In this document: positions 62,397-64,000 of the stretch, piece by piece
Position numbering within the stretch: position 1 is the stretch's first letter
Layout: every line of letters starts with the position of its first letter
NCBI RefSeq assembly: GCF_014636775.1
Contig: NZ_BMEQ01000001.1
Coordinates: 372,001 to 436,000, forward strand
Direction: 5' to 3'
DNA length: 64,000 nt
Origin: Kocuria dechangensis
Lineage (GTDB): Bacteria; Actinomycetota; Actinomycetes; Actinomycetales; Micrococcaceae
Notes under the pieces: model-generated
Database searches by the model: none
Told to the model about the DNA's origin: nothing
Seen by the model: only the letters and a program-made list of their open reading frames with translations
Translations under genes and position numbers: made by a program

Positions 62397-63169
62397 GCAC
62401 CGACACCCCCGCCACCGAGCCCCGGGCCGGCGCCGAGCGCCGGCCCACCGTCACCGTCCTCGACTACGGCGCCGGCAACGTCCGCTCGGCCGTGCGCGCC
62501 CTCGAGGCCGCCGGCGCGGACGTGGTCCTCAGCGCCGACCCCGAGGCCGTCCTCGACGCCGACGGACTGGTCGTCCCCGGCGTCGGCGCGTTCGCCGCCG
62601 TCATGGACGGGCTGCGCTCCGTCGACGGCCTGCGGCTGATCGGCCGCCGGCTCGCCGGCGGGCGCCCCGTCCTCGGCATCTGCGTGGGCCTGCAGGTCCT
62701 GTTCGAGTCCGGCGTGGAGCACGGCCGGCAGACCGAGGGCATGGGCGAGTGGCCCGGCGTCGTCGAGCGCCTCAAGGCGGACGTCGTCCCGCACATGGGC
62801 TGGAACACGGTCGAGCCGCCCGAGGGCAGCGTCCTGTTCCGGGGCATCGAGAACGAGCGGTTCTACTTCGTGCACTCCTACGGCGTGCAGGAGTGGGACT
62901 TCCCCCAGTCCATCCAGAAGATGAAACCCCCCCAGGTGACCTGGTCCGACCACGGGGGGAGGTTCATCGCCGCCGTGGAGAACGGCGCGCTGTGCGCCAC
63001 CCAGTTCCACCCGGAGAAGTCCTCCGACGCCGGCATCCAGCTGCTGCGCAACTGGCTCGGCACCCTCCCGCGCACGGGCCGCCTCGACCACCTCAAGGCC
63101 GGCGACCCCCTGGGCGGGGACGTCCTGGCCGGGCGGCCCACGCTGGAGGACCAGGAGGACGCCGCGTGA
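62393..63169 (+). CDS. hisH: Imidazole glycerol phosphate synthase, glutaminase subunit
   Basis: HisH frees ammonia from glutamine and passes it to HisF (not in the window). The 258-residue class I amidotransferase has the triad Cys97 (GICVGLQ), His206 and Glu208 (QFHPEKS). The protein is longer than the usual 200-215 residues: about 20 extra at the start, a run [15 protein letters not shown] in the middle and about 25 at the end. GTG start overlapping hisB; stop overlapping the next small gene by four bases. Confidence 0.95.
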   Translation: MSTDTPATEPRAGAERRPTVTVLDYGAGNVRSAVRALEAAGADVVLSADPEAVLDADGLVVPGVGAFAAVMDGLRSVDGLRLIGRRLAGGRPVLGICVGLQVLFESGVEHGRQTEGMGEWPGVVERLKADVVPHMGWNTVEPPEGSVLFRGIENERFYFVHSYGVQEWDFPQSIQKMKPPQVTWSDHGGRFIAAVENGALCATQFHPEKSSDAGIQLLRNWLGTLPRTGRLDHLKAGDPLGGDVLAGRPTLEDQEDAA

Positions 63170-63327
63170 GTGCGGCCGTCGTCGTGATGGTGCTCGGGGC
63201 GTTCGTCGCCGGCGGGGCCATCTCCTTCCAGCAGCAGAAGAAGCCCGTCTGGTCGGTCGTCCTGCTGGCCGCCATCGCCGCAGCCCTCGTCGGCTACGGC
63301 TGGTACGCCTGGTTCCAGGGCCGCTGA
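63166..63327 (+). CDS. Small membrane protein between hisH and priA, 53 aa
   Basis: The GTG overlaps the hisH stop by four bases, a sign of real coupling. The product has two hydrophobic helices (about residues 3-18 and 27-48) joined by a short polar turn [11 protein letters not shown] recall small membrane proteins at this place in Micrococcaceae his operons, but no function is known. Its composition is protein-like and it keeps the four-base overlap pattern of the operon. Confidence 0.7.
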   Translation: MSAAVVVMVLGAFVAGGAISFQQQKKPVWSVVLLAAIAAALVGYGWYAWFQGR

Positions 63328-63386
63328 GCCCCGCCCGACCCCCAACGCACGCCCACCCGCACCCGAGCACCGAGAGAAGAGAACCC

Positions 63387-64000
63387 ATGCCCCTGAGCGA
63401 GACCCCCCGCCTGCAGCTGCTGCCCGCCGTCGACGTCGCCGGAGGCCAGGCCGTGCGCCTGGTCCAGGGCGAGGCCGGCTCCGAGACGGGCTACGGCGAC
63501 CCGCTGGAGGCCGCGCTGGCGTGGCAGGAGGCCGGCGCCGAGTGGCTGCACCTCGTGGACCTCGACGCCGCCTTCGGCCGCGGCGACAACATCGACGTGC
63601 TCCGCCGGGTCGCCGCCGAGCTGGAGCTGAAGATCGAGATGTCCGGCGGCATCCGCGACGACGCGTCGCTCGAGCGAGCCCTGTCCCTGGAGCCCGCCCG
63701 GATCAACCTCGGCACCGCCGCCCTGGAGAACCCGGAGTGGACGCACAAGGTCATCGCCGAGCACGGCGACGTCATCGCCGTGGGCCTCGACGTGCGCAAC
63801 AGCACGCTGGCCGCCCGCGGCTGGACCGAGGATGGCGGCGACCTCTGGGAGGTGCTCGCCCGCCTCGAGGCCGACGGCTGCTCCCGCTACGTCGTCACCG
63901 ACGTCACCAAGGACGGCACCCTCAAGGGCCCGAACCTCGAGCTGCTCACGGAGGTCGCCACCCGCACCGACAAGCCGGTCGTCGCCTCGGGCGGGATCTC
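63387..64000 (+). CDS. priA: Bifunctional HisA/TrpF isomerase PriA (3' end outside window)
   Basis: PriA isomerises both the histidine intermediate ProFAR and the tryptophan intermediate PRA in actinobacteria that lack trpF. The visible 204 residues of the barrel carry the first catalytic Asp (Asp16 in [10 protein letters not shown]), the phosphate loops EMSGGIRDD and the second catalytic Asp172 ([11 protein letters not shown]). [17 protein letters not shown] resembles PriA more than plain HisA, but dual activity is inferred from the phylum. ATG at 63387 after GAGAAGAG. The gene runs past the window end. Confidence 0.9.
   Translation, partial: MPLSETPRLQLLPAVDVAGGQAVRLVQGEAGSETGYGDPLEAALAWQEAGAEWLHLVDLDAAFGRGDNIDVLRRVAAELELKIEMSGGIRDDASLERALSLEPARINLGTAALENPEWTHKVIAEHGDVIAVGLDVRNSTLAARGWTEDGGDLWEVLARLEADGCSRYVVTDVTKDGTLKGPNLELLTEVATRTDKPVVASGGI

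Overview
This is a 64 kb piece of a very GC-rich actinobacterial chromosome. Gene content, order and protein sequences point to the family Micrococcaceae, and I would guess Kocuria or a close relative. That genus guess is inference; the family call rests on the rpsB-tsf-pyrH-frr-cdsA and rimP-nusA-ylxR-infB-rbfA-truB-ribF-rpsO-pnp runs, the SAM-IV type leader, frequent GTG starts and many starts without a leader. Nearly the whole window is conserved chromosome read left to right. Genes on the minus strand are an M23-type envelope protein, an aldo/keto reductase, an RsmC-like methyltransferase, lexA and four tiny genes in the accessory region.

Positions 1 to about 2758 are the right end of an integrated element. 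It holds the 3' part of a phage terminase small-subunit gene, three small plus-strand genes, a strong terminator, four small minus-strand genes and a structured non-coding stretch. It ends in the 3' part of a tRNA-Met(CAT) gene followed by what looks like the host tRNA terminator. No large terminase or integrase is visible, so the element could be a prophage end or a terS-carrying satellite. This is the least explained part of the window.

Positions 2.9-9.6 kb hold two small exported proteins, the degenerate M23 protein, rpsB, tsf, pyrH, frr, cdsA and a DivIVA-like protein. From 9.7 to 12.3 kb there is an acetate-symporter operon with a CRP-like site over its promoter, then a GlsB-type stress membrane protein. 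From 12.4 to 19.5 kb come dxr, a SAM-IV riboswitch with metQNI, the site-2 protease and ispG. Two steps of the MEP isoprenoid pathway (dxr, ispG) thus flank methionine uptake. From 19.5 to 37 kb lie proS and the transcription/translation block from rimP to pnp. From 37 to 43.5 kb are an M16 peptidase, dapB, dapA and RNase J. From 43.5 to 58.8 kb are ftsK, pgsA, a cinA-like amidase, a ClgR-type regulator, recA, recX, miaB, miaA, dapF, hflX and a DinG-like helicase.

The last part carries lexA divergent from a LysM membrane protein. Two LexA-type boxes lie between them and a third sits at the recA promoter, so recA, lexA and the LysM gene form a visible SOS set. The window closes in the histidine operon hisC-hisB-hisH-small membrane protein-priA, the last gene being cut by the window edge.

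Many operons start with a TAnnnT -10 element. In eight cases this element lies only 6-8 nt before the start codon, which predicts mRNAs with little or no leader. Long open frames on the opposite strand of these genes are by-products of high GC and were not annotated.
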